A stretch of DNA of 64,000 nucleotides from Acanthococcus lagerstroemiae (GCA_031841125.1 CM063106.1:41970001-42034000); one strand, 5' to 3'; positions 1 through 15,629 are shown, numbered from the stretch's first letter. A program made the numbers and translations. Notes: generated by a model not told the origin, from the sequence alone.

Positions 1-955
1 GAAGATCGCTCAAACAAAGAAATAAGTACGAGATATGCAAATGCAAGGAAATCATTTTGGGCTTTGAAGCATATCCTAAAAAGTAATATGCCCCTAAAAG
101 TGAAAATAAAAGTCTTCGAAATGTGTGTGATACCAGTACTGAGTTACGGATGTCAAACATGGTCCCTGACGAGAAAACAGGTTAAGAAACTCAGATAAGC
201 TCGCAATATAGGCGATAAAACCTGCACTAGAGAGCGCTACAAAATCATCTGCGCGGGTGAAACTGAAAGCTGATCATGGATAATTTTAAATGGAAATACT
301 GCTATCCTTAGGAAGGCAAAAAACGGCTCAAAATTATTCCACCCACTTGCGTTGAATGTAATTCTATTGTTTAGTAACAATACAACAAAATGTAGGACGA
401 TATTTAATTTCTAATTGATTTAAAGACGTTTAAAGTTTGCTGTATCTTACGGAAAATTGTACATGAGCACCTTTTCAGTACGCAGGGCTACCAACTTTGG
501 GAACTCTCAAGTTTTAGTGCCTATGCTATGCTACGAAATTTACTAAATACCGAATGGAAGGATAAGGTCAGCACAAATAAAATTAAACTGAAAACTAAAT
601 GTCGGGATATAGGCTATGTTATTAACAAACAAAAGTTTAAATATGCAGGGCATATGGCAAGAATGGACAAGGAAAAGTGGAATTTAATAGCTACGACATG
701 GGTGCTGTACGGTCAAAAAAAGAAGCGCGGGAGACCAGCCACTAGATGGGTGGACTAGATCATCAGATATGTGGGTCCTCATTGGGCCAGCAATAACGCC
801 CTTGACAGACAAGTCCACTGGCAGAAGGTGGAGGAAGCTCATGCCCGTAGATGGGCGGATTGGGCAACGGCTCACCTAAAGTTAGAAATAAGGAAAACGA
901 ATTTGTTCGTATGTACGCGTATCTAATCAAAGATGTAATTAAATTAAATTAAATT
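1..955 (+). mobile_element. RTE-type non-LTR retrotransposon, 3' part, interrupted
   Basis: This is the C-terminal part of a reverse-transcriptase polyprotein, cut by the window edge. Frame 1 is open over 1-198 and ends with a post-RT motif (VLSYGCQTWSLTRKQ), the usual S-Y-G-C-x-x-W block of RTE/endonuclease-RT proteins. The frame is broken by a repeat at 208-524. It resumes at 525 (AMLRNLLNTEW) and carries the typical C-terminal blocks KYAGHMARMD and KKRGRPATRWVD. A stop follows at 757-759, but the same frame continues recognisably (VHWQKVEEAHARRWADW) to about 910. A TTAAA-rich tail follows to about 955. It is a relic. Family assignment is from motif recognition only. Confidence 0.8.
208..524. 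mobile_element. 317-bp MITE-like repeat inserted in the RTE frame
   Basis: The left end reads ATAGGCGATAAAACCTG and the inverted right end ends GTTTTAGTGCCTAT, so the termini are imperfect inverted repeats of roughly 15-17 bp. The same sequence occurs on the opposite strand at 14501-14833, which fixes both boundaries. There is no coding content. It separates the KQVKKLR and AMLRNLL parts of the RTE protein. I could not identify a target-site duplication. Confidence 0.75.
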
Positions 956-1130
956 TAAAAAATTATGAGGAGGGGGGGGCGAATAAAAAAGTCATCTAAT
1001 TACATTCTATGTTCCTGGAGAATGACGCATACTTACCTTACTTACCCACACAATTCTCAAAATTCAGATTAAATAAACAAAAATTTAAAAATTTTTATTA
1101 TCCTGTTATCCCTAAAGAAATTTTTAAATT
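956..1130. other. Short spacer with a G run
   Basis: Non-coding sequence with a run of nine G near 968. I see no gene. Confidence 0.4.
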
Positions 1131-1756
1131 TGTGACGCGCCATGAGAAACCATACCTTCGGGTGAAAAAGTTGTTTTCAAGAAAAACGCCAAAACACGTT
1201 GAAAAATTGATTTTGATCAAAAATTACTCTTTGCCGGAAATGTGTTCTAGAGTATCTGAAGAACATTTTAGGCACCCATACTCGCTTGTTTCGTTGTTTA
1301 TTTGTTCGATTTTTATAATTTTTGTAAAAAAAGAAATTTTTTGAATTTTTTGTATCATAGATTTTTTTTATAATCAACGTCATTTACATACATTTTTTTA
1401 TAATAAACTTTATTTGCATACATTTGTCAGTTTTATTTTAGCAAACCTGAAACCTACACCATTGAATTCCTCATAAAATTTTACTCGGGGGGGGGGGGTA
1501 ATTTTCAATCATAATACCTTCGGAGAACTTGGTAATTATTTAATCAATGTCCGAACGAAAAACTTTAAAGCTGTTTTTCTCGAAAAGTACTTTTTAGTAA
1601 TTTCCAACTTCAAAATGGCATATCTCTGAGAATTTTGCTCCGATTGAGCTGCGGTTTGCGGCATTGGATTCTCCATACTTTTCTCTATTAGAATCAGTCA
1701 AAATTTCATTTTCGACCCTCTTCACCCGAAGGTATGGTTTCTCATGGCGCGTCACA
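1131..1756. mobile_element. 626-bp MITE with 36-bp perfect terminal inverted repeats
   Basis: The left arm at 1131-1166 begins TGTGACGCGCCATGAGAAAC. It is repeated without mismatch as the reverse complement at 1721-1756. The interior is AT-rich, with a nine-base G run near 1490, and has no convincing coding sequence; a 111-codon frame across the left arm looks fortuitous. The perfect arms suggest a fairly recent element or strong arm conservation. The target-site duplication is unclear, and the superfamily is not assigned. Confidence 0.8.
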
Positions 1757-2464
1757 TTTACATTATTAATTTTTATTTTAAATAATAAAAAAAATTGTTT
1801 TAACTACCCCAATTAAATATATAAATCAAATAAAATTTTTAGGGTCTTTCATCTTTTTATCATTTTATTGATATAATTTGAATTTGAATTTTTTTTATTA
1901 TTTATTAAATATTTTTAATTAATTAAATAAATTTAATTATTAATTTTATTAATATATTTTAATTTATATTTAATTTCCAATTTAAAAAAATAAAATAATT
2001 TTATTAATATAAAAAATAATATAATTAATTTTCAATTAATAAATATTATAAAATAATTTTATTGCCTCAGTCTTTGTGATTAAAGAGCCATCTCCTTGTG
2101 AAAATATCACACCTTCTAGGATAAAAATAAATGAATATCGTTTTAATTACAATAGGACTTTGCACTACAGAATTGTAAATAGCCCCTGAACTAAACATTA
2201 TATATTTAATATCCACGATTTTTTTCTTTCTTTTCTCTTTCTTTGTATTTCTTCGTTTCTATCTTATTTTTTATTTATCTGTCCATCTTCTTCTCTAACT
2301 TCCTCTTTCTCCTCTAGAAACCAATGAAACTTGAAAGAACACAACGAACATAAGTCGTACCTCGAGGATAACGCTGAAAAAAGGAGAAAGTCGCTGAAAT
2401 GTGAAAAGCCATCAGGTAGATGGGGAAATGAGTTTTGGATCTATTCTAACTGCAAAGATTCCAA
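1757..2464. other. AT-rich low-complexity stretch
   Basis: Very AT-rich, with long A/T runs and a C/T-rich patch at about 2220-2320. I see no gene or clear element. Confidence 0.4.
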
Positions 2465-2690
2465 AGGGGTCTGACTGGCCGAGTGGATAGTGCGCTGGTT
2501 TCGGAATCCAGAAGTCCCGGGTTTGAGCTCATGTAGCAACTCGCTACATTTCGACCTAGGCTGGTTCTTCGGCAAGATGAGAAGAGGGCTAAGACAGCCG
2601 TAACAGCCTCCCCGACGTTTCCGAAGTAATGTTCGAAAGAGCGGATTCTAGGGCTCGGGTTGAGAGTAAAATATTAGAAATCGAAAACAA
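2465..2690 (+). mobile_element. tRNA-derived SINE (candidate)
   Basis: The 5' part has an RNA polymerase III type 2 promoter. An A box TGGCCGAGTGG (2476-2486) matches Leu/Ser-type tRNAs. A B box GGTTTGAGCTC (2520-2530) is close to GGTTCGANNCC. A possible anticodon stem (CTGG/CCAG) lies between them. About 160 bp of non-tRNA body follows. There is no acceptor-stem pairing around the boxes, so this is a tRNA-derived SINE head and not a working tRNA gene. The right end is uncertain, and no second copy was seen in this window. Confidence 0.6.
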
Positions 2691-3578
2691 AGTACCACGA
2701 AGATTCTTGACAGTAAAATGAGAAAAAACTTCAAAAAATTATTTTTTCGTCATAGTCGACGAAAGTAGAGGAGCAAGGCAGCAACTTGCCCCCTTAGTAT
2801 TTCCAAGAAAGTACCACATCCCGTTAAAAATACAGAGAAAATACACTTTAAGGTCCTATTTTGAAAAATGATGAAATTTTTGGCCAAAGAGATCATATTA
2901 TAAGGTACTTCAGATATTCGTTAAAGGGGAAACACATTTTAAATCTTGTCATCCTCAAACAGTAATTATTCCGTCTCTCATGTTTCTTATAAAGTTTCTT
3001 TAATTTAGGCCTTTATTTGAATCTTTTCTCGAAAAAAAAAACAACAACTATTGACCTTCTCCTACGCATACAGAAAGGCTACTCATGTTTAATAGCAAAC
3101 TACTCAATAATTTATTGAAAATACCACTCGAATTGAGCAGTGATACCCATAATTCAGTGATATGCAATTTGAGTTGTAATTTTTACGCTACTGCCGAGTT
3201 TGAATCAGTAATAACCTTTTTATTTCAGGTTTCCAAGTTAAAGCAGACTAGCTTGAAATAATTTTTCTTCGGAACAATTTTTGAATCAACCGGTATCCAA
3301 TAGGCTTCCTTTCCGTTGAGAAAACAAATGCTGCGGATGTTAAAGGTATTGACAAGAGTCTAATCTCGAAAAGTGACGCGAAATTTTCAACGCGGGGCTT
3401 ATAGTCAAATTATATATTTTAAGAATTTGAAATGGCTTCATTTTGTACATAAATGTAGTATTGAAATAATTTTCATTGGAGAGCCAAGTTCACTCAGCAT
3501 TTTACCGTGCAAAAGTTTAGATCTGTTAATTTGTTATAGATTTGCTCTGAAGCGATACATTATCTTGTCTGCCACATC
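2691..3578. other. Non-coding stretch
   Basis: I see no gene. A 94-codon frame at 3373-3657 has no recognisable motif and runs into the next MITE. Confidence 0.4.
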
Positions 3579-3832
3579 CAAAGACGCAACCAGGGGGGCT
3601 AGGGTGCTATGGGCCCCCAAGAAAAAATTATTTGAAACTTTTGAAAATCTATATTGAAACGAAAAAAATTATACCAATGGCCTGATGCGATTACGTGGCG
3701 TCGCGGGTTCGTACAAATTTACAACTCATGAAAATACGAGTAGGTAGGTACTAAATCGAGTTTTACCCCTGCCCAGTTTTTTTTTCTAAATTCTGCCCCC
3801 CCCCCAAAAAAAAAGTTCTAGTTGCGTCCCTG
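3579..3832. mobile_element. hAT-type MITE, 254 bp
   Basis: The termini are imperfect inverted repeats: left CAAAGACGCAACCAGGG, right end reverse complement CAGGGACGCAACTAG. G-rich and C-rich runs sit just inside the two ends. The CAGGGACGCAAC terminus is a typical hAT MITE type. The flanking 8-mers (GCCACATC / CTCACACC) match only partly, so the insertion is probably old. Confidence 0.55.
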
Positions 3833-4689
3833 CTCACACCTAGTTTTCAGTTATCGTTAGTAGTCCCTGGCTTTCTATCTGTAGGAGAAAAATAGAGGAG
3901 GCTTGGTGGGGCTTCACCCCCCAATCATTGAAAGCCTTCGAAAAAATTAAAAACTGATACGAGCGAAAGAATTTTCAGCTTTATTTTGAACAATTATCAG
4001 CTCTCTTTCCCCTCAACTCCGGGCGGTTTATTTGCGCGTATGTTCCTATCAAAAGAGTTGTAAAAGTTGTGGATGCAGGGCCAAGTCATGACCGTAATCG
4101 CGTGTCCTCATGCAGTCGAATCTGGGTAAGTTGGAAGGTTGGTTTCAGTAGCTACCTAGTTGTAAAACATTAAATAACTACAAATTAAATAAGCATTTTC
4201 TATTAAAGTTCTTATACATGATAGACTTATACTTTGCATTGATTTTAATACCGATAGAAGTAGGATACACGACAAAAAAGGATTCGGCGATTCCAAATTA
4301 CGGACTCTGAATATTTCAACTGCGTTGTGGTCTTATTGTTAGGGAATATATGGTTTCGTTGCTAAGTTACATAAGAACTCCCATTTAACAAACTCCTAAA
4401 TTGGTCACACGCAACAGGAAAATTTTTGAAAAAACATATTGAAAAGTAGTTTTGTATTTTTTCAAAAGAAAAAAAAAAAAAAAAAGAGATGATCGAATTG
4501 TATTATAATGACATATTTGGAGTGGCGATTATCGTCGGAATCGTAAATAAAATATGTTTAAACAGAGGGGAGAAATCTTCAACGAATTTAATAAGAATTT
4601 AGCGCAAAATAGATAGAACTGATGGAGGACTTACGTATAGGTGGAATCATTTATACGTGGGTGATTCTAAAACCACTCCATAATGTCTG
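3833..4689. other. Non-coding stretch
   Basis: Non-coding, with an A run at about 4470-4486. I see no gene or delimited element. Confidence 0.4.
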
Positions 4690-4990
4690 GTGGGACGTAT
4701 GGTGTGATGCACGCATGCCAAAGTGGCCCCTGAGACATCGCACCTCCGGCCCCGGAAACTATCTTTTCGAGAGTATCGAATCAATGGCCGGAGGCACGCT
4801 TTGACACCGGCTCGAGCCCCCATTTCGCCGTTCCGCTTCCGGTGTGCGCTGTCCTGCGAGGGCCACCATGGGCTCCCTACTGACCGAGGTTAACTCTCCC
4901 AGCAGTAACTTGGAATTCGAGTGCCCCACAGCTGGACGCACTTCCTTTTCACTCACCCCTCACCTCCTCGTCGTGGTATGCGTGGCGGCA
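4690..4990 (-). mobile_element. Orphan 3' end of an R1-type retrotransposon
   Basis: On the minus strand this aligns by eye with the 3' untranslated region of the R1-clade element at 42020-42297. Shared blocks include CTCGGTCAGTAGGGA, ATGGGGGCTCG and CAGGGGCCACTTTGGCATGC. It carries no part of the RT frame, so it is a strongly 5'-truncated copy. Some open frames here are only shadows of this GC-rich untranslated sequence. Confidence 0.8.
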
Positions 4991-6088
4991 CATAAATGAT
5001 AAAATGTAATTCTAAAAGTGTCCTCAGGTCTCTGACGCAATACTCCAAAGAGCGGATTTCAGAACCTGAGGTGCCGTGTCGCAAGGATCAATTTTACATG
5101 CATGTATTGAGCCATACACCCAAATAATTTAATTCTGAAAAAAAAAGAAGACTGTATTACTTTAGTTACTAGCAGATATCTTTGAATGCTGAACCTGTTA
5201 GAGAACTTATTGATTTTATAGGGAATTATCGCATATTCCCAGTTTCCAATCAAGAAAACATGTGAGGCTCGTCCCCTAATTTCCTAAGAGATCAATCAAA
5301 TAAGAGGCTGAAATTAATATTTTTTGTAGCTGTAAATCTTTAAGACATATATAAAAGTGTTGTGGGTGTGATTGTTCGAGGTTGGGGGGTGGTGAACCGT
5401 AAGAGCTGGGTTACGCTAAAAAAAGTTTCAGTGTACTTTTATTAGGAGGGGGCTACAAAATGTTGCCACCTCTGGCCCATATTTTTTTCATTTATGTACC
5501 ACAGGGTCCATTTTCAGCTCTGTATCATCTCCAAAATTCCTAGAATTCCAGTTTTTGGCATTTCTTTTAATTATAAGATTGACTTTTTGAAAACACCAAA
5601 ATTTCGTGTAAAGAACATGAACATGAAGCGATAAACTGCAAATGATTCAAGATCCCTCGACTGATGAATCCAATACGAGTTGAAGCTATTTCCTATCGTA
5701 AACTTCCGTAAGTTTCAGTAATGGTGAGTACGGGACCCTCTAGCAACTAGGCGCTGCCCTGCCCATCCATTAACACACACGCATAGAACAGAAACCAATT
5801 GTTATTGTTTGTTTGTACATAAAAATAATTATGAAAATATGAAATAACTTCAGCTATAAATATCGTTCATTGACGTATGTACACGCATTATTGCTAATCT
5901 AACTCCCAATTTAGTGCACCAGTGTACCTACCCATTCCAAAGAAACATGTATCTACTCAACATTAAGTAGGTATCTAATTCGCGGTTACAGCAAAGAATA
6001 TCTGCATAAAATAATACATGTACTTAGCCATTTTCAAGTCTGGAAATCAAATGTGAGGGAAACTGAGCATTCGATAATTCGTTTTATT
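4991..6088. other. Non-coding stretch
   Basis: AT-rich sequence with TAGGTAC-like strings. I see no gene; short frames lack motifs. Confidence 0.4.
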
Positions 6089-6316
6089 CAGTGGCGTAAA
6101 TACAGGGGGGATTTGGGGATACCCCCCAAAACCCTTTAAAAGTAGGTTAAATTATTTTCGGAAATTTTATTTTGCTTATCTGAACGATTCTTTTTACTTA
6201 ACCAGTTTGTTTCTTTTTTTGAACTTGGTGAAAAAATATACCTACTTTTTATTTTATGATTTAATTTCAATGCCCCCCCCCCCCGAAGGAATGAGAAGTA
6301 AGTAGTTACGCCACTG
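6089..6316. mobile_element. hAT-type MITE, 228 bp
   Basis: The left end is CAGTGGCGTAAATACAGGGG and the right end reverse complement is CAGTGGCGTAACTAC, the widespread CAGTGGCGTA hAT terminus. The interior is non-coding, with G- and C-runs. Flanking 8-mers GTTTTATT and GCTTGATT agree at 6 of 8 positions, which suggests a decayed 8-bp target-site duplication. Confidence 0.7.
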
Positions 6317-6728
6317 GCTTGATTAGTAGTAACTTATGTGTACTTACTGCGTTACAGAGTTAGATAGCAGTGTTCCTTATCCAATTAACTTTAGCCTATG
6401 GTCTAGATCAGTGGTTCTAACCTTTTTAGAGTTTTACGGCATCCTTCTATGTTTCAGCCCGAACGTGCGGCACCCAAATCCATCAGAAAAAAAAAGTAAA
6501 TGATAGTTGTAATAACGTAATCTTTAATGGAAGAAGAAGTAGCTCTTGCTTGGAAAAATTATCATGTAGTAATTATAGGAGTTTAAATTTTATGAATTGC
6601 TCAATGTCAGTGAGCAATTTGACCTTGGTGATTCTCACAAAGTAAGTACATCAAATCGAGATGAAATGCTGGACAGACAAATTCGCATGTTGTTTTCCAA
6701 TACTGTTTCCGCTAGCCTCTGTCCTTTT

Positions 6729-7690
6729 TTAACTTTTAAAGTTAACGAGAGCGGAAAACCCTTGCTCACATAGCCACGAGGTTGAGAATTGTAGCAAGAT
6801 GTCTACTGCTTTCTTCGAGAGTTGGGGATACTCTTGTTGAAGCGCAATCCAGAACGAAGCTTGGGAGACCTCACTGAATTTCAGCTGCAATGTGCGGTCG
6901 TTTTTAAAGTCAATAGCTGGATTTTGGAGCTCCAAATCCAAACCGTACCACACTGTATTAGAGAACGGGGTACGTATCCAGTCGTACTGCAGTGTGTTCA
7001 AGTCTGGAAAGTAATGTTCGCAAGCTGCTTTGTAAGGCCTGCAAATGATTTTTTATACCTTGCAGAAGATCTGGATTAGGGTTTTCTTCTCTGGAAAAAC
7101 GTGGAAACATTGCTGCATTTCCGTCTTCTAGTTGTGGTCTGCTACAGCGTAAGTTTCTCCTGGAAAACAGAAAGTTTATCTGTGGCTCCTAAGATATAAT
7201 AATCTGCGGGCCCGTGCAGAGAAACATTAAGCATATTGAGGTGACCAAATATATCAGCCAAGTAGGACAGCTTTGCTCTTCAGTCATCGTCTGCAAAGAG
7301 GTCCGCATCTTGCTTATTGCCCTCCGCCGTAAGAAGTAACATAACTTTTTCTTTCAGTTCGTAAAGCCGCGCCAGCACCTTCCCTCTGGACAGCCATCGC
7401 ACCTTTGTATGGTATAATAGGCACCTGAAGTCACTGTCCATGTGTCCATTGATTCGCAGATTGTATGAAGAGTTCGAGATTTCAGTGGCCTTCTTTGTAT
7501 GTAGTTGACTACTCGCACTGCATCACCCAAAGTAGACTGGGAGTCCTGGTTCAATGTTTTTGCCATTATAGTACATCTCTGAGGAGAAAACAGTGTGTTG
7601 CGACAATATTCGGATTTTTAGACTTTGCCAATGTTACAAACCCCTTCAAACGACCTGTCGTACATGAAATTTGTAAAATTTTCGCGTCAC
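6729..7690 (-). pseudogene. Degenerate hAT transposase (ZBED5-like), C-terminal half
   Basis: Reading right to left, recognisable blocks are MAKTLNQDSQ (7537-7566), NYIQRRPLKSR, a tryptophan-containing block around 7390, a YLADIFGHLN block near 7240-7270, and the C-terminal dimerisation region ending near 6729. The frame changes between blocks and the N-terminal half is absent. Family members are usually around 600 residues; roughly 320 residues' worth of sequence remains here. Confidence 0.75.
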
Positions 7691-7699
7691 CCCTAGCAG

Positions 7700-7872
7700 T
7701 AGGGCTCTATAGTTTCACCTGGGTATACTAAGCCGCCATTTTGGTTCATACTGCGCCCGTGGATGCCGAATCCGACTATGCGGAGCGTACAGCGTAGTCA
7801 ATTCGGCATCGACGGGCGCAGTATGAACCAAAATGGTGGCTTAGTATACCCAGGTGAAACTATAGAGCCCTA
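7700..7872. mobile_element. Foldback MITE, 173 bp, nested in the hAT element
   Basis: This is nearly one large palindrome. The left arm begins TAGGGCTCTATAGTTTCACC and the right arm is its reverse complement, with about 75-80 bp per arm, few mismatches and a loop of about 10 bp. Identical 7-mers CTAGCAG flank it (7693-7699 and 7873-7879). The same terminal motif occurs on the element at 13580-14203, so the two form a family. Confidence 0.9.
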
Positions 7873-7936
7873 CTAGCAGTGGCTCACGCCACCCTGGTGT
7901 GACGCGTCACCCCGGTTGGGAACCACTGGTCTAGAT

Positions 7937-12746
<4,810 letters not shown>

Positions 12747-13579
12747 CAGTATAAAAAATAACATAACAATACTTTTTAAATCTATCAAAATATAATCAAA
12801 AAATCTAGTTCTAAGATGTACTATATAGATATATAAGTTGAACTGTTTTATACTTGTTTTGCTTATTGTAGGTTATACATTTCTATAGTTTGCATTGTGC
12901 AAAACATGCAATATGTAAATAACTACCTATGTAAATTTACTATAATGTATAACTGTAGGTACTCCCATTAATTCAAAGAAGTCTTTTACTGTTGCATTTC
13001 TTGAACTCTTTATTTATATTTATTATTATTATCATTTTTTTTTTTGACATTAAAATGTGACTGTTTTTGTTAGCCGAGTATAACTTCGTGTTAGCGAGTG
13101 ATGAGCTATATTGAGTATTTAGGTATGTTGATGATTAATAATAGCGGGACCTGAACACCCACCAGATTATCTGCTCTATTTACAGGTCTCTCTATGAATC
13201 AGCAAGTTCCACAGAGGACTTGGGGAACAGATTTCCAAAATATAAACGCAAATCACGACTCACCCATGCTTTCTTCCTTTCCTTTGCCCTAATGATCCGA
13301 ATATGTACCTATAATTGCGTTAAATTTGAGTTTCAATACCGAGAGAATTTTAATTTCTGAATTCTGATGCGCATCCATTGGATCTAGGGGCTAATGTTGT
13401 ATTGTGACTTGTGACACATGTTCTAGTGACACAACTGCACTATCTTGAGAACTACTAACGCTGTCTACGCGAAATTTACACCAAATATAACTTTGATACA
13501 TACCTATTACATGTACACACTTCATACGTGTACATACTTGAAATCTACTACATTCTTATCAGTTGTACTCTTGTATTAC
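12747..13579. other. 3' flank of the CDKL gene
   Basis: AT-rich sequence that probably includes the kinase 3' untranslated region. I could not place a poly(A) signal with confidence, and I see no other gene. Confidence 0.4.
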
Positions 13580-14203
13580 TAGGGCTTTATAGAAAGATAG
13601 GTAAGGACAGCCGCCATTTTCTTTCCAGTTTGTTCTGTGAAATAAGAACTGGTCACATATGGTGTTTACACTGTTCACGTCAGCCGATTTTCTTTTGAAG
13701 TATATGCGCAACCAGGAATTACCTCTGGCAGGGGCTGAACCAGAGAAAAGTGGTGGGTAAAATATGAAAAAGTAAAATACTAACTTGACAGGTAATTTTC
13801 AGGGTAAAATTCCGCAAAAGTTTATTTGTAAAAACACTGTAAACAAAAAATTACAAAACAAAAACAAGAAGAAAACCACAATCGCAAATCCAATCTTCTT
13901 GGTCCATTTTTTATCAAAATATCGATTACTTCTTCCAGCTTCACTTCAGTATATCGAAGAATGAACAACACAGCAAGACTAGTCAACCTGGCTCCCACAG
14001 TGCTTTGCAAATATGTTTTAATTAATCTTAGAGACGAAAATGATAAATTAGGGCTGCATGTTTCGACCGGAATTGTACAAAAAATTTCTTGGGGGAGGGG
14101 CTATAGCCCTCACAGCCCCCTCCTGATTGCGTCTATGTTTTGATGAACCAAACTGGAAAGAAATTGGCGGCTGTCTTTCTTATATGAAGTATATAGAGCC
14201 TTA
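13580..14203. mobile_element. 624-bp MITE of the TAGGGCTYTATA family
   Basis: The left end starts TAGGGCTTTATAGAAAGATA. The right end reverse complement starts TAAGGCTCTATATACTTC, and both arms then converge on ACAGCCGCC...TTTCTTTCCAGTTTG. Flanking 7-mers GTATTAC (13573-13579) and GTATCAC (14204-14210) look like a diverged target-site duplication. The interior is non-coding. The termini match the smaller foldback element at 7700-7872. Confidence 0.75.
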
Positions 14204-14500
14204 GTATCACCAGAAAAATGATAAAAAATTAATCCTCTATGGATAGAACCACAGGAGATCATATGGTGGCCACTTTCTGGAAAACCGGGAAAACAGGGAA
14301 AAGTCAGGGAATTTTTAAAGAAAGAACAAAACTGCTAGATGAAGTTGAAAATACTGGTGCAAAATGCGTTTTGCGTGACGCTCCCTACATTCGAAAGAAG
14401 AAGAAAAAGATAACAAGTTTACTGTATTAAAAAAAAGTTAATCTCATGTCTTAGGTAAGGAGGGGTTCTTATCAGTATAATACATTTTTTAAATTATTCT
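14204..14500. other. Repeat-like spacer
   Basis: Contains AGGGAAAAGTCAGGGAA near 14297. A related GAAAAGTCAGGGGAAAA occurs at about 14852, beyond the inserted repeat at 14501-14833, and both carry a nearby GTGGCCAC string. The two flanks may belong to one older element. No gene. Confidence 0.35.
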
Positions 14501-14833
14501 ATAGGCACTAAAACTTGGAGTGCCTAAAATTTGTAGCCCTGCGTACTGAAAAGGTGATCATGTGCAATTTTCCATAAGATTACAGCAAACTTTAAACATC
14601 TTAAGATCCATTAGAAATTGATCTAAAAAAAAAAAAATCTCGTCCTACATTTTATTGTATTGTTACTAAACAAGAGAATTACAGTCAAAGTAAGTGGGTG
14701 GAATAATTTTGGGCCGTTTTTTGCCTTTCTAAAGATAGCAGTATTCCCATTAAAAATTATCCATGATCACCCTTTCAGTTTCACCCGCCCAGGTGATTTT
14801 GTAGCGCTCTCTAGTGCAGGTTTTATCGCCTAT
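14501..14833. mobile_element. Second, inverted copy of the 208-524 repeat
   Basis: This is the reverse complement of the repeat at 208-524 over its full length, with scattered substitutions and an A-run expansion. The ends read ATAGGCACTAAAACTTGG and, at the right, TTTTATCGCCTAT. No coding content. Confidence 0.85.
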
Positions 14834-15024
14834 GGAGAAAATTTGTTTCTGGAAAAGTCAGGGGAAAAAATTTGCCGAAGATAGTGGCCACCCTGATATA
14901 GAGGATCGTTCGTCGGATATGCTATGCTCAGTGCTTAGGAATGTGCAGAATCATGAAAAATATGATTTGAATCACAAATCATATTCAAAGACATTGTTCC
15001 CCCTTCCCCGTCGCCCATTTGTAA

Positions 15025-15105
15025 ATGAGGAGTTACCTGTCAAAAGGGCCCCAGACGAATGAGAATCCCACTTGTCAGGGGCCCTTTTGACAAATAACTC
15101 CTCAT
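15025..15105. repeat. 28-bp inverted repeat with a 25-bp loop
   Basis: The left arm at 15025-15052 begins ATGAGGAGTTACCTGTCAAA. The right arm at 15078-15105 is its complement with few mismatches. It could form a hairpin. Probably the remains of a small MITE. Confidence 0.7.
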
Positions 15106-15629
15106 ATGTATTCACGAAACACGAATCGAAAAGACTACAGGAGAAATTAGGACAAACGACAAACATGATTTGAATAATAAGGAGACACTTGTGATTTGTG
15201 AAGCATATTGGAAAAATAAAATTATTATTCGCGAATCGTTTTCTGCCCATCCGCATTACTGGATGATGCTTTCTTGTTTCGTGTTCTCCGGGTTTTGATT
15301 TTTTCGCCGGCCATCTGGTAACTCCATTGAACGTTAAATGTGAAGATACTTCATACTTGCCTCCGGTCTGATAGCTGTGAAGCTGTGACATGGGAGTTTA
15401 GAGAGAAATCGCGATTCTGAAAGTCAAAATTTGGGGGAAAAATGCTATCGTTTTGTGGATTAAATCATCGCTTGGTATCATGGAATCATTGAATGAAAAA
15501 TTTGGCGAATGAATGGAGTTTGTGAATGTTCAATATTTTCGCAGTCACTCTGCTGTGTTCCTTTATTTAATTATTTTTCTCCCGAGTTTTGTCATGTATT
15601 AACCAAAATACACGATTTCACTTTCCATT
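15106..15629. other. Upstream region of the pinin gene
   Basis: Probably holds the promoter and 5' untranslated region. I see no clear TATA or initiator and no other gene. Confidence 0.4.

Larger units (their letters stand above)
6409..7928 (-). mobile_element. Complete hAT transposon insertion, 1520 bp, with decayed transposase
   Basis: The termini CAGTGGTTCTAACC and (reverse complement) CAGTGGTTCCCAACC are hAT inverted repeats. They are flanked by a perfect 8-bp target-site duplication GTCTAGAT (6401-6408 and 7929-7936). The minus strand encodes ZBED5/SCAND3-like transposase pieces. One is NYIQRRPLKSRTLHTICESM (about 7450-7510). The other is the C-terminal hAT dimerisation region, with SKKAVDILLQF and LCEQGFSALVNFKS (6729-6850). 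The N-terminal zinc finger and much of the catalytic core are missing and the frame is broken, so it is inactive. A foldback MITE is nested at 7700-7872. Confidence 0.9.

Noticed and set aside
1009..1344. 111-codon frame as a gene
   Set aside because: It runs across the left arm of an inverted-repeat element, is low-complexity and lacks motifs.
2468..2540. Functional tRNA gene
   Set aside because: A and B boxes are present, but there is no acceptor stem and the sequence continues into a SINE-like body.
5059..5253. 64-codon minus-strand frame as a gene
   Set aside because: No recognisable motif or context, and its length is expected by chance in AT-rich DNA.
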